A DNA stretch of 64,000 bases from CAVZXS01 sp963779325 (GTDB taxonomy: Bacteria > Bacteroidota > Bacteroidia > Chitinophagales > Chitinophagaceae), in assembly GCA_963779325.1 (NCBI GenBank), contig CAVZXS010000007.1:248001-312000 (forward strand), given 5' to 3'. This document shows positions 24,085 through 32,405 of this stretch, piece by piece. Numbering within the stretch: position 1 is the stretch's first letter; every line of letters begins with the position of its first letter. The notes below the pieces were generated by a model. That model was not told the DNA's origin and did not search any database. It saw only the letters and a list, made by a program, of their open reading frames with translations. The translations under genes and the position numbers were made by a program.

Positions 24085-26709
24085 TTATTTACAAACGCTA
24101 TTTCTTTTTCGCTGCTTTCTTTGGCGCTGCTTTTTTTGCTGTTGCAGTTTTTTTGGCTGTCGTCGTTTTTTTAGTAGCGGTTTTCTTCGTTTTGCCGCTC
24201 CTTTCTTTGCAAAAGCATTGGGTACCTGTACTTCTATCATTCGCTTTATTTCATCTAAAGAAATAGTTGCTAATTCTTCCGCGGTGTATTTTGTTTCATC
24301 GGATTTCAAACCCGGCTTAAGCATTTTTTTCTGAAAACGTATAAAGGGTCCCCAGCGTCCGTTTTCAACGGCAATTTTTTCTTCGGGCCAATTTTGAATA
24401 TAACGATTGGCTTCTTTGTCAATCTTTTTCGCAATCAACTCGTTCATGTCAGCCTGCGTAAGCATATCAAAGTTATAAGCACGGGGTACATTTATAAACA
24501 GGTTGTTCCATTTTATATAAGGGCCAAAACGTCCTTTTCCTTTTGTAATCGGTAATTCATTATAAAGACCAACCGGCGCATCGGCTACTTTCTTTTCTTC
24601 TATCAGTTGAATGGCTTTATCTATATCTACAGTTGACAGATCAGTACCTTTTGGTATAGAGATATATTCTTCGCCCCATTTTACATAGGGGCCAAAACGA
24701 CCTACACCTACTGATACATCTTTATCTTCATGCTGACCGAATGTTGCCTGTAATTTAAAAAGCTCCATCGCTTCATCGTAACTAATGGTCTCAATGCTTT
24801 GCCCGGTTTGTAATTTGGCAAACCTCGGTTTCTCCTCATCATCTACACCGCCAATCTGTACCATGGGGCCGTAGCGGCCCATTCTTGCTACTACCGGTTT
24901 CCCGCTTTCAGGATCGGTACCCAATATTTTTTCTCCTTTTATCCGCTCAGCATTTTCAATGGTATTCTCTACATCTTTTTTAAAGGGTGTATAAAATTCA
25001 TCAATCATTTTATTCCACTTCAATTTGCCTTCTGCTACTTCATCAAACTCCTGTTCTACCCGTGCGGTAAAACTGTAATCCATTATGTCATCAAAATATT
25101 GTTTCAAAAAATCGGTAACCACCAATCCCAAATCACTGGGGAATAATTTTGATTTTTCGGCGCCGGTGTTTTCCTGCTCCGTCACTTTGCTTATCGCATC
25201 ATTTTTTAGCAGCAAAACCCTAAAATCTCTTTTCACTCCATCCTTATCACGTTTTTCTACATAACCTCTTTTTAATATGGTAGAAATAGTAGGTGCGTAA
25301 GTAGACGGACGACCTATTCCAAGTTCTTCTAATTTTTTTACCAGTGATGCTTCAGTGTACCTTGGCGCCGGCCGGCTGAAACGTTCCATCGCTTTCATTT
25401 CTTTTAAGGGCAACTGCATACCAACACTTAATGGCGGCAACATACCTTCCTGCGCTTCTTCTTCCGTCATATCATCATCATCTTTGTCTTCGCGGTATAC
25501 TTTTAAAAACCCGTCAAACTTCAGTACTTCGCCCTGCGCGGTAAGCTCTTCATTATTAGTACTGATATTTATTTTCGCCGTGGTCTTTTCCAATTCAGCA
25601 TCCGCCATTTGGCTGGCCATCGTTCTTTTCCAAATTAATTCATACAATCTTTTTAATTCCGGATCATCCACCGTCGAATTCTCCATATAGGTAGGACGTA
25701 TGGCTTCGTGTGCCTCCTGCGCACTTTCGTTTTTGTTTTTGTATTTTCTGAATTGGTGATATTTATCGCCGTACATTCCTTTTATTGTTCGTGTAATATC
25801 ACCCAGTGCGGTGTCGCTCAGGCTTACACTATCGGTACGCATATAAGTAATCTTACCGCTTTCATACAGTTTTTGCGCCAGTATCATGGTGCGGCTTACA
25901 CCATATCCTATTTTGCGGCTGGCTTCCTGTTGCAATGTAGATGTTGTAAACGGAGCAGCCGGCGATTTTTTAGCAGGCTTTACCTGTACATCGGCTACCT
26001 TATATTTAGCGCCAACACAACTTTTTAAAAATGCTTCTGCATCTTCGGCTTTCGATTGTTTTTTTCCTTCGGCGGAAAACGTAACTGCTTTATCAGTCAC
26101 ATCTTTAGCGGTAAACAACGCTTCTATTTTAAATGTACTTATCGGTGTGAAAGCATTTATTTCTCTTTCTCTCTCAGCTATTAATCTTACTGCTACGCTT
26201 TGTACACGTCCCGCACTCAGGTTATTGCGCATACTCATTTTGCGCCAAAGCACGGGGCTCAGTTCAAAACCTACAATCCTGTCCAGCACTCTTCTTGCCT
26301 GTTGCGCCATTACCAAATTCATATCCAATATCCTCGGATTTTGAACAGCATTCTGAATAGCCGGTTTAGTAATTTCATGAAAAACAATTCGCTTGGTTGT
26401 TTTAGGATCAAGACCCAGTACCTCGCACAAATGCCAACTGATTGCTTCACCTTCACGGTCCTCATCCGTTGCAAGCCATACTTCGCCGCTTTTTTTAGCC
26501 AGCGCTTTCAAATCCCTTACTACCTTTTCTTTTTCGGGGGGAACTATATAGCGGGGAGTAAAATTATTATTGACATCAATACCCATTTCGGCTTTTTCAA
26601 GATCGCGGATATGACCGAAACAACTCTTTACTTCAAAGTCTTTTCCAAGAATTTTTTCAATTGTTTTCGCTTTCGCAGGGCTCTCTACTATCAATAAATT
26701 TTTTGCCAT
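24085..26709 (-). CDS. topA: DNA topoisomerase I, with frameshifted Lys-rich C-terminal tail
   Basis: This 874-residue type IA enzyme has a TOPRIM domain (ESPAKA at 9-14, TDEDREGEA with D82 and D84) and the active-site Tyr289 in ITYMRTDSVSLSD. Four C-terminal DNA-binding repeats follow (GRYGPMVQIG, GRFGPYVKWG, GRFGPYIKWN, GRWGPFIRF). Up to residue 840 (KKGAAK) the protein is normal. The last 34 residues are Arg/Gln-rich and end NSVCK. Adding one base to the AAAA run at 24190-24193 gives a KKTATKKTTTAKK-type tail that stops at 24098-24100. The core is intact and essential. The tail is either naturally shifted or an error. Confidence 0.93.
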   Translation of the reverse strand: MAKNLLIVESPAKAKTIEKILGKDFEVKSCFGHIRDLEKAEMGIDVNNNFTPRYIVPPEKEKVVRDLKALAKKSGEVWLATDEDREGEAISWHLCEVLGLDPKTTKRIVFHEITKPAIQNAVQNPRILDMNLVMAQQARRVLDRIVGFELSPVLWRKMSMRNNLSAGRVQSVAVRLIAEREREINAFTPISTFKIEALFTAKDVTDKAVTFSAEGKKQSKAEDAEAFLKSCVGAKYKVADVQVKPAKKSPAAPFTTSTLQQEASRKIGYGVSRTMILAQKLYESGKITYMRTDSVSLSDTALGDITRTIKGMYGDKYHQFRKYKNKNESAQEAHEAIRPTYMENSTVDDPELKRLYELIWKRTMASQMADAELEKTTAKINISTNNEELTAQGEVLKFDGFLKVYREDKDDDDMTEEEAQEGMLPPLSVGMQLPLKEMKAMERFSRPAPRYTEASLVKKLEELGIGRPSTYAPTISTILKRGYVEKRDKDGVKRDFRVLLLKNDAISKVTEQENTGAEKSKLFPSDLGLVVTDFLKQYFDDIMDYSFTARVEQEFDEVAEGKLKWNKMIDEFYTPFKKDVENTIENAERIKGEKILGTDPESGKPVVARMGRYGPMVQIGGVDDEEKPRFAKLQTGQSIETISYDEAMELFKLQATFGQHEDKDVSVGVGRFGPYVKWGEEYISIPKGTDLSTVDIDKAIQLIEEKKVADAPVGLYNELPITKGKGRFGPYIKWNNLFINVPRAYNFDMLTQADMNELIAKKIDKEANRYIQNWPEEKIAVENGRWGPFIRFQKKMLKPGLKSDETKYTAEELATISLDEIKRMIEVQVPNAFAKKGAAKRRKPLLKKRRQPKKLQQQKKQRQRKQRKRNSVCK

Positions 26710-26960
26710 AAGTACAAAATTGCAGTCATTTTTTTGCTTGGTTCAACACTGCAAGGTATAGCAAGAATAATAAATTTTTGGTAAATCAATTTTTTTACTG
26801 CCTGCAAGGGCAATCGCAGCGTATTATTTCGGGGTATTTTTTTGTAGTATAAATTTTTGTTTTTATGCTCTTTAAAGCAAAAAATAAGGGGTTGTATAAA
26901 AATAATATGCGGCATGCGTGCAAGATATTATTTTTATTAGAGCAGTGAACGGGTAATCAA

Positions 26961-27569
26961 CTACGAACTGAGCTCAGTTTTTATGATGGCGACAATCTTA
27001 TTGGCCCATCTTGTATATTCTTCGCCGGACGGATGCAATCCGTCGGAAGCAACTAAGTCGGAATTATGCGTAGCCTCCCTGCTATAAGGAGTAATGTCTA
27101 TATAAAAAACACTATGATTGTCGGCAATGGCCCGGTTGGCATTATTAAATTCATCTATCTCGGATGCGATTTTATCAGGATCTCTGCCGCCCGAAAAAGG
27201 CGTAGCTCCCCAATCGGGTATAGAAAGAACAATGACACGGGTTGGTTTTCCATCGGTAAATTGGATGGCACGTTTCAACAGCTTTTCAAATTCAACTTTA
27301 TAGTCATCAAGAGATTTTCCTCTGAATTGGTTATTGACGCCTATTAATAATGAAACAAAATCGTATGCGGGAAGCAAGTGAGTTCTTTCGATGGCAGCAT
27401 GCAATTCTTCGGTAGTCCACCCGGTGCGGGCCACTATTTCCGGCGCTAAAAAATTAAATCCGTCTTTACGCAGTTGTTGCGTTGCCTGGTAGCAAAAGTT
27501 ATCATATACAGGCACACTTTCTCCTACCGTATACGAATCACCTAAAGCGAGCCATGTATAATAATTCAT
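26961..27569 (-). CDS. SGNH/GDSL-family hydrolase
   Basis: A 202-residue esterase-like protein. Block I is LALGDSYTVGE with the nucleophilic Ser. Block III is LIGVNNQ with the oxyanion Asn. Block V is SDGLHPSGEEY with the Asp-His pair. No signal peptide is visible, so it is probably cytoplasmic. The substrate is unknown; the family cleaves acyl or acetyl esters of sugars and lipids. It lies alone between topA and an alpha/beta hydrolase. Confidence 0.93.
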   Translation of the reverse strand: MNYYTWLALGDSYTVGESVPVYDNFCYQATQQLRKDGFNFLAPEIVARTGWTTEELHAAIERTHLLPAYDFVSLLIGVNNQFRGKSLDDYKVEFEKLLKRAIQFTDGKPTRVIVLSIPDWGATPFSGGRDPDKIASEIDEFNNANRAIADNHSVFYIDITPYSREATHNSDLVASDGLHPSGEEYTRWANKIVAIIKTELSS

Positions 27570-27683
27570 AGTTTAAAAATAAAGGGTGCTGGTTTTGCCT
27601 GCTAAAATAGATATTTAACCAACAATAAGCAATAGGTGTAATAAAATAAATATTGCACCGTATTTTCCACATTCATTCGCACC

Positions 27684-28526
27684 CTATAAAAAATCGATAA
27701 CAGATTTACTTACTTTATTATCGCGGTAAATACGGCTGTGCCCCAATCCCTTGCTAATTACAAATTTTACATTCGAATAGTTTTGTTCTTTCACCGTTAG
27801 TGCATCGGCAAGCGGCGTTATCATATCATCTTCGTCATGATACCAGCATACCGACGCCATTATTTTTTCCATTGCAAGCGCCACGGAATAGTCGGAAGCC
27901 GGCCGTCCCGCTAATCGGAGTATCAGCAAATCAAATTCTTTTCTTACGGCCTCATCCAATTTTAAAAATTTAAAGAAAAAATTGATGGCTGTAGTTGTTT
28001 CCGTAGCGGGTGCGATGAACGCCAACCGATGGTTTTCATCGTGTTTCATTTCCTGCATGGCCAATGCAAGCGCCAAACCGCCCAGGGAATGCGCCATATA
28101 GGATTCTATCGGCCCGAAAGATTTATTGATTTGGATTATCATTTCTTTATACTCAGGTGCCGAAATCATTTTGCCTCCGCTGCGGCCATGCGCCGGTGCG
28201 TCAAAGGCCAGCACTTCATATCCTTTTCGTATCAATGGTTTTATATACCTGTCAAAATTTATCACCGACGATTCGTAACCGTGCAGTATCTGTACTTTTC
28301 TTATACCGCCTTTATTGAACCGGTAACCGCGGATTACAACACCGTTAAATTTGAACTGAAGTTTTTCAGCTTCCCTGAAAATGGCGGGCAATTCTTTTTT
28401 ATTGCGGCTTTGCGGTGTACGAAAAAGAGCAAATGCTTTTTCGGCCGCTCGTTTTTTTGAAACAGAGGCCAATATCTTAAACTTTGTGCGGATATAACTT
28501 ACTGCTATTTTTTGTGCTACTTTCAT
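27684..28526 (-). CDS. Alpha/beta hydrolase
   Basis: A 280-residue alpha/beta-hydrolase-fold protein, taking the start MKVAQKIAVSYIR at 28526. The nucleophile elbow reads YMAHSLGGLAL, the conserved FDAPAHGRSGG loop precedes it, and the acid and His are supplied by HDEDDMITP and GLGHSRIYRD. An upstream in-frame ATG (28628) would run through the divergent gene's start and add residues with no family likeness. The two divergent start codons are only 18 bases apart. Confidence 0.88.
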   Translation of the reverse strand: MKVAQKIAVSYIRTKFKILASVSKKRAAEKAFALFRTPQSRNKKELPAIFREAEKLQFKFNGVVIRGYRFNKGGIRKVQILHGYESSVINFDRYIKPLIRKGYEVLAFDAPAHGRSGGKMISAPEYKEMIIQINKSFGPIESYMAHSLGGLALALAMQEMKHDENHRLAFIAPATETTTAINFFFKFLKLDEAVRKEFDLLILRLAGRPASDYSVALAMEKIMASVCWYHDEDDMITPLADALTVKEQNYSNVKFVISKGLGHSRIYRDNKVSKSVIDFL

Positions 28527-28544
28527 ATAATCATAAAGATAACT

Positions 28545-29306
28545 ATGGATATTGTAATAATAGGTTCCGGTAATGTGGCGGCGGTTTTGGGTCGTAAGTT
28601 TATTGCTGCGGGTCATTATATTGTACAAATTATAAGCCGAAATGCATCCGCCGCCAGTAAGTTGGCTTATGAGTGGGATACCGTGTCTTCAAATTATATG
28701 AGTGCGGTTGTAAATGATGCCGATGTGTATATCATCGCCGTTCCGGACGATGCCATTGATGAAGTAATAACGGATTTAAAATTACCGGGCAAAGTAGTAG
28801 CGCATACCGCGGCCTCGGTATCAAAGGATGTATTGAAAAATGTAACGGAACATTACGGTGTATTTTACCCGTTGCAGAGCTTGCGTAAAGAAATGACGGC
28901 TTTACCCGATGTGCCGATTTTTATTGAAGGAAATGATGATAAAGCTAAAAAAGTGCTGGAGAAACTGGCGCATTCTATTTCGGAGGAAAAAGTAGCTGTA
29001 GCCCGGGGTGATGAACGTATGAAACTGCATGTGGCCGCCGTGGTAGTAAGCAATTTTACCAATTACTTATATAAACTGGCGCAGGATTACTGCAAAAAGG
29101 AAGGTATTGATTTTAATTCTTTACTTCCGTTGATTGAAGAAACGGCCGGCCGGTTAAGAAATATTTCCGCATTCGCATCGCAAACCGGACCCGCGATAAG
29201 AGATGATAAGGAAACGATTGAAAAGCATTTGGCCTTGCTCAATAACTACCCCGAGTTGAAGAAAGTTTATCTTTTTATGACGGAAAGTATTTTGGAGGGT
29301 AAATAG
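28545..29306 (+). CDS. Rossmann/DUF2520 protein (ProC-like oxidoreductase family)
   Basis: A 253-residue protein with a two-domain ProC/F420-NADP-reductase-like architecture. DIVIIGSGNVAAVLGRKF is the GxGxxA nucleotide-binding loop. YIIAVPDDAIDEVI and VVAHTAASVSK continue the Rossmann domain. The C-terminal helical DUF2520 domain has HVAAVVVSNFTNYLYKLAQ and TAGRLRNISAFASQTGPAIR. Its reaction is unknown. In Bacteroidota it is often near KdsC and Maf, as here. The start at 28545 is chosen because the nucleotide loop begins directly after it. Confidence 0.9.
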   Translation: MDIVIIGSGNVAAVLGRKFIAAGHYIVQIISRNASAASKLAYEWDTVSSNYMSAVVNDADVYIIAVPDDAIDEVITDLKLPGKVVAHTAASVSKDVLKNVTEHYGVFYPLQSLRKEMTALPDVPIFIEGNDDKAKKVLEKLAHSISEEKVAVARGDERMKLHVAAVVVSNFTNYLYKLAQDYCKKEGIDFNSLLPLIEETAGRLRNISAFASQTGPAIRDDKETIEKHLALLNNYPELKKVYLFMTESILEGK

Positions 29307-29423
29307 CCGGTAACTGACAGCTATCGATACCGGAAATCCCGAAAAATTTAATTTACCTGTCAAATACAATCTTTTGTTTTACTTCTTTTCCCGAACAAGT
29401 AAGTTAGTTTATCGTTTTTGAAA

Positions 29424-29431
29424 TACATTTG
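29424..29431 (+). promoter_or_regulatory. Bacteroidota -7 element (TACATTTG) before ferredoxin
   Basis: An exact TAnnTTTG lies 23 bases before the ATG of the ferredoxin gene, the same distance as at lepB. TTAG at 29404-29407 is a weak -33 candidate. Confidence 0.5.
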
Positions 29432-29454
29432 CGCCTGATTAAGCAAAACAACAG

Positions 29455-29790
29455 ATGTATACAATTAAATTTAAGTTTGAACAGGCAGGACTGGAACCGG
29501 TAACGCTTACGAATGTAGAAAGCGGCCAAAGTTTGCTGGAAATAGCTTTAAAAAACGATATCGAACTGCATCATAACTGCGGAGGCGTATGCGCCTGCAG
29601 TACCTGTCATTTATATATTGATAAAGGAGCTGACTTGGTAGAAGAATTGAGCGATAAGGAAGAAGACTTTATTGACAGGGCCGTAAACCCGCGGCTGAAC
29701 TCAAGGTTGGGTTGTCAGTGTTTACTTATAAATGAGGATGGTGAGATGGAAGTAACACTGCCGGATCAAACACAATTTTTAGGAGAATAA
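29455..29790 (+). CDS. 2Fe-2S ferredoxin, adrenodoxin type
   Basis: A 111-residue ferredoxin. Three cluster cysteines lie in NCGGVCACSTCH (C-x5-C-x2-C, with a further Cys between) and the fourth in SRLGCQC. The acidic segments around them (DLVEELSDKEEDFID) resemble the partner-binding helix of adrenodoxin and of the ISC-pathway Fdx. The neighbouring IscX supports an iron-sulfur assembly role, providing electrons for cluster building. Its TAA is followed at once by a CCCCTAAAGGGG element. Confidence 0.93.
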   Translation: MYTIKFKFEQAGLEPVTLTNVESGQSLLEIALKNDIELHHNCGGVCACSTCHLYIDKGADLVEELSDKEEDFIDRAVNPRLNSRLGCQCLLINEDGEMEVTLPDQTQFLGE

Positions 29791-29812
29791 GCCCCCATCC
29801 CCTAAAGGGGAG
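29791..29812 (+). repeat. 3'-end palindromic element (CCCCTAAAGGGG) after ferredoxin
   Basis: GCCCCCATCCCCTAAAGGGG begins at the first base after the stop codon. Its core palindrome is at 29799-29810. It has the same orientation relative to its gene as four other copies in this window. Confidence 0.75.
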
Positions 29813-29867
29813 CTATAGAAGTATTTATTTAACAGGATGTTTTGATATCACAAATTTTGAAATTAAT

Positions 29868-30107
29868 ATGAGTCATTTTGAACCGCCGATACACTGGAAC
29901 GATTACGAAGACATTGCATTGAAATTGTACGAACGCTTTGGCGCCGAGTTTAATGAAGGTAAGATTTATCGTATCCGGTTTACCGATTTGCTGGAGTGGG
30001 TTTTGCAAATTCCTAATTTTGCCGGTACCCGCGAAGAAAGCAACGAAGGCCATTTGGAAATGATACAAAGCACTTGGGTGTATGAATGGAGAGACAGTCA
30101 ATCCTGA
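29868..30107 (+). CDS. iscX: IscX, iron-sulfur cluster assembly adaptor
   Basis: This 79-residue protein has the full IscX pattern: IHWNDYEDIALKLYE at the start, IRFTDLLEWVLQIPNF in the middle, SNEGHLEMIQSTWVYEW at the end. In E. coli, IscX binds IscS and iron and tunes cluster assembly rate. It lies 77 bases downstream of a ferredoxin. No other isc gene (iscS, iscU) is in the window, so the pair is split from the rest of the pathway. Confidence 0.92.
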   Translation: MSHFEPPIHWNDYEDIALKLYERFGAEFNEGKIYRIRFTDLLEWVLQIPNFAGTREESNEGHLEMIQSTWVYEWRDSQS

Positions 30108-30138
30108 TATTTTAAAATTTTCAACGGAATAAATAAGT

Positions 30139-30660
30139 ATGAACGTTCTTGTGGAATTTAAAAAAATAACCACGTTTGTTTTTGATGTGGATGGTGTGCT
30201 GACGGACGGCACGGTGTTGGTATTGGAGAACGGTTTGCAGGCAAGGCAAATGCATATTAAAGACGGCTTTGGTTTGCAAATGGCGGTGCGAAACGGTTTC
30301 AGGGTATTGATAATTTCGGGTGGTAATTCGGAACCCGTAAAAGACCGGTTGGAAAAATTAGGCATTACCGATGTACACATGGGTGTGGAGAATAAAAAAG
30401 AATTATTAAGCGCCTATGTTAAGAAAAACAATTTGAATTGGGAAGAGGTTTTATACATGGCGGATGACTTGCCCGATTTGGCTTCGCTGAAAATGGCAGG
30501 CGTTTCATCCTGCCCCGCTGATGCGGTAACTGAAATAAAGGCGATGGCCAAATACATTTCGCCGGTTAACGGCGGCTTTGGCTGTGTACGGGATGTAATA
30601 GAAAAAGTATTGAAAGTAAAAGATAAATGGACATATGATGAGGAAGTAAGTTCAAGATAA
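30139..30660 (+). CDS. kdsC: 3-deoxy-D-manno-octulosonate 8-phosphate phosphatase (KdsC)
   Basis: A 173-residue HAD phosphatase of the cap-less, tetrameric KdsC type. Motif I is FDVDGVLTDG with nucleophile D16 and acid D18. Motif II is IISGGNS, the Lys of motif III is in GVENKKELL, and motif IV is YMADDLPDLASL. The substrate call fits the conserved GVLTDG and the overall length. It makes KDO for lipopolysaccharide, consistent with a Gram-negative envelope. It starts 31 bases after iscX and is probably in the same transcript. Confidence 0.93.
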   Translation: MNVLVEFKKITTFVFDVDGVLTDGTVLVLENGLQARQMHIKDGFGLQMAVRNGFRVLIISGGNSEPVKDRLEKLGITDVHMGVENKKELLSAYVKKNNLNWEEVLYMADDLPDLASLKMAGVSSCPADAVTEIKAMAKYISPVNGGFGCVRDVIEKVLKVKDKWTYDEEVSSR

Positions 30661-30753
30661 AGCCTTGCTCTTTTTCTTTTATCATAAGAGGTTTACTTTT
30701 TCTATGAACCGTTGGATACGGTATAATCTTATTCCTTTTAAAAAACAAAAAAG

Positions 30754-31698
30754 ATGAAATTGATTGGGGCGTTTATAAAAATGATTCGTTTGCCCAATTT
30801 GTTGTTTATTGCTCTTGCCCAATTGCTTTTTCACTTTTGTATTATCGTACCGGTATTTACCAAAGCCGGTGCTCCCCTTATTTTTAATGAAGTGTTGCTT
30901 GCGTTACTGATTCTTTCATCGGTATTAATAGCCGCGGCGGGTTATATTATCAACGATTATTTTGATATTAATATTGATTTGGTAAACAAGCCTCAGAAGA
31001 ATGTAGTAGACATAGTAGTAAGCAGGCGATGGGCCATGCTCTGGCATTCTGTGCTTTCTTTTATAGGTGTAGCCGGCGGTTTTTATCTTGGCTGGCGAAC
31101 AGGTATTTTTTGGATTGGCTTTATGCACCTGCTTTGCAGTATTTCATTGTTCGCTTACTCTGCAAGTTTTAAAAGAAAATTACTGATTGGTAATGTATTA
31201 ACTTCACTACTTACGGCATGGTCGGTGGCGGTATTGGGTTTAGCTACTTTTTATGCCGTAAGAAATTACCCCGGTATTTTTACAAATGTAAACAATGCGA
31301 AGATTTTCAAATTTACCATCCTGTATTCTTCGTTCGCTTTTATTATTTCGTTGATACGGGAGGCTATAAAAGATATAGAAGATATGGAAGGCGATGAAAA
31401 ATACGGCTGTACTACCATGCCGATTGTATGGGGCGTAACAGGTACAAAAATTTATATCGCTGTATTGCTTGGTATATTGATAGCGGCCTTACTCATTTTG
31501 CAGGTATATGTTTTGCAATTTAACTGGCATTGGGCCGTGGTGTACGGTTTACTGATGGTCATTTTACCCTTGGGTTATATTTTTTATAAATTGTTTAAAG
31601 CAAAATCTGTAAAAAATTTTCACGATCTCAGCAGTCATACCAAGCTGGTAATACTTACAGGTATTTTCTCCATGATATTTTTTTATTTCTATCTTTAG
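30754..31698 (+). CDS. UbiA-family prenyltransferase
   Basis: A 314-residue protein with about eight transmembrane helices. The first Asp-rich motif is NDYFDINIDLVNKPQK and the second is DIEDMEGDEKYGCTTMP, which bind Mg-diphosphate. Bacteroidota members are usually annotated as geranylgeranylglycerol-phosphate geranylgeranyltransferase-like; the acceptor is not established. The position between kdsC and maf is a Bacteroidota arrangement I recognise. No glycerol-1-phosphate enzyme is nearby. Confidence 0.88.
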   Translation: MKLIGAFIKMIRLPNLLFIALAQLLFHFCIIVPVFTKAGAPLIFNEVLLALLILSSVLIAAAGYIINDYFDINIDLVNKPQKNVVDIVVSRRWAMLWHSVLSFIGVAGGFYLGWRTGIFWIGFMHLLCSISLFAYSASFKRKLLIGNVLTSLLTAWSVAVLGLATFYAVRNYPGIFTNVNNAKIFKFTILYSSFAFIISLIREAIKDIEDMEGDEKYGCTTMPIVWGVTGTKIYIAVLLGILIAALLILQVYVLQFNWHWAVVYGLLMVILPLGYIFYKLFKAKSVKNFHDLSSHTKLVILTGIFSMIFFYFYL

Positions 31699-31730
31699 CG
31701 CAGGAACACAGTCAGCTAATTTTTTTTATA

Positions 31731-32300
31731 GTGAATAAAGTTATACTTGCTTCGCAATCACCGCGTCGTAAACAATTATTGGAATGGGCCGAAGTGCCGT
31801 TTGATATTATAGTTAAAGAAACGGATGAGTCGTATCCCGAAGGACTAACTGCAGAAGAGGTGTCTATTCATATTGCAAAACAAAAAGCATTGGTCGTGCA
31901 AAGCGGTTTGCCCGCCGATGCTGTAATAGTTGCCGCCGATACCATCGTTGTTTTGGGCGAAAGAATAATCGGTAAGCCTAAAAGCAGGGAAGATGCAGTT
32001 GCTATACTGGCTGATCTGTCCGGCAAAAAACACAGGGTAATAACCGGCGTTTGTATTTTACAAAATGATAAGGAGATCATTTTTTCCGATACAACGGATG
32101 TTGTTTTTCATGAACTTACTGCGGAGCAAATAGTATTTTATATAGATAAATATAAACCTTATGATAAAGCCGGCGCTTATGCCATACAGGAATGGATTGG
32201 TGTAGTAGGAATAAAATCGGTACAAGGCGATTTTTATAATGTAATGGGTTTGCCTGTGAGCAGGGTAGTGAGGGAACTGGAGAAGTTAAGTAAAAAGTAA
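31731..32300 (+). CDS. maf: Maf-family nucleotide pyrophosphatase
   Basis: A 189-residue protein with a GTG start. ILASQSPRRKQLLEWAEVPF is the family's N-terminal signature. ADTIVVLGERIIGKPKSREDA carries the Asp and Lys residues of the active site, and YKPYDKAGAYAIQEW, with VQGDFYNVMGLPV, completes it. Maf proteins hydrolyse dTTP, UTP and modified pyrimidine triphosphates, preventing their incorporation. The start is GTG because the signature begins four codons later. The stop codon is embedded in A/G-rich 7-base units. Confidence 0.93.
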   Translation: MNKVILASQSPRRKQLLEWAEVPFDIIVKETDESYPEGLTAEEVSIHIAKQKALVVQSGLPADAVIVAADTIVVLGERIIGKPKSREDAVAILADLSGKKHRVITGVCILQNDKEIIFSDTTDVVFHELTAEQIVFYIDKYKPYDKAGAYAIQEWIGVVGIKSVQGDFYNVMGLPVSRVVRELEKLSKK

Positions 32301-32352
32301 AAAGTTTAAAAATAAAACCCAATGTAAAAAATTATAACTTACAAGGGGTTTC

Positions 32353-32401
32353 TAAATACTTAATACTAAATACTGAGTACTTACAACTTAAAACTTACGA
32401 G
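32353..32401. repeat. Heptanucleotide repeat array, seven units
   Basis: The 49 bases divide exactly into TAAATAC, TTAATAC, TAAATAC, TGAGTAC, TTACAAC, TTAAAAC, TTACGAG. The array ends 4 bases before the DUF2851 start codon. Similar but looser 7-base spacing (AAAAAGT units) runs from 32284 to about 32310, across the maf stop. Confidence 0.75.
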
Positions 32402-32405
32402 GGAT

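Noticed and set aside
32284..32401. CRISPR array
   Set aside because: The 7-base units have no spacers and no repeat of CRISPR length.
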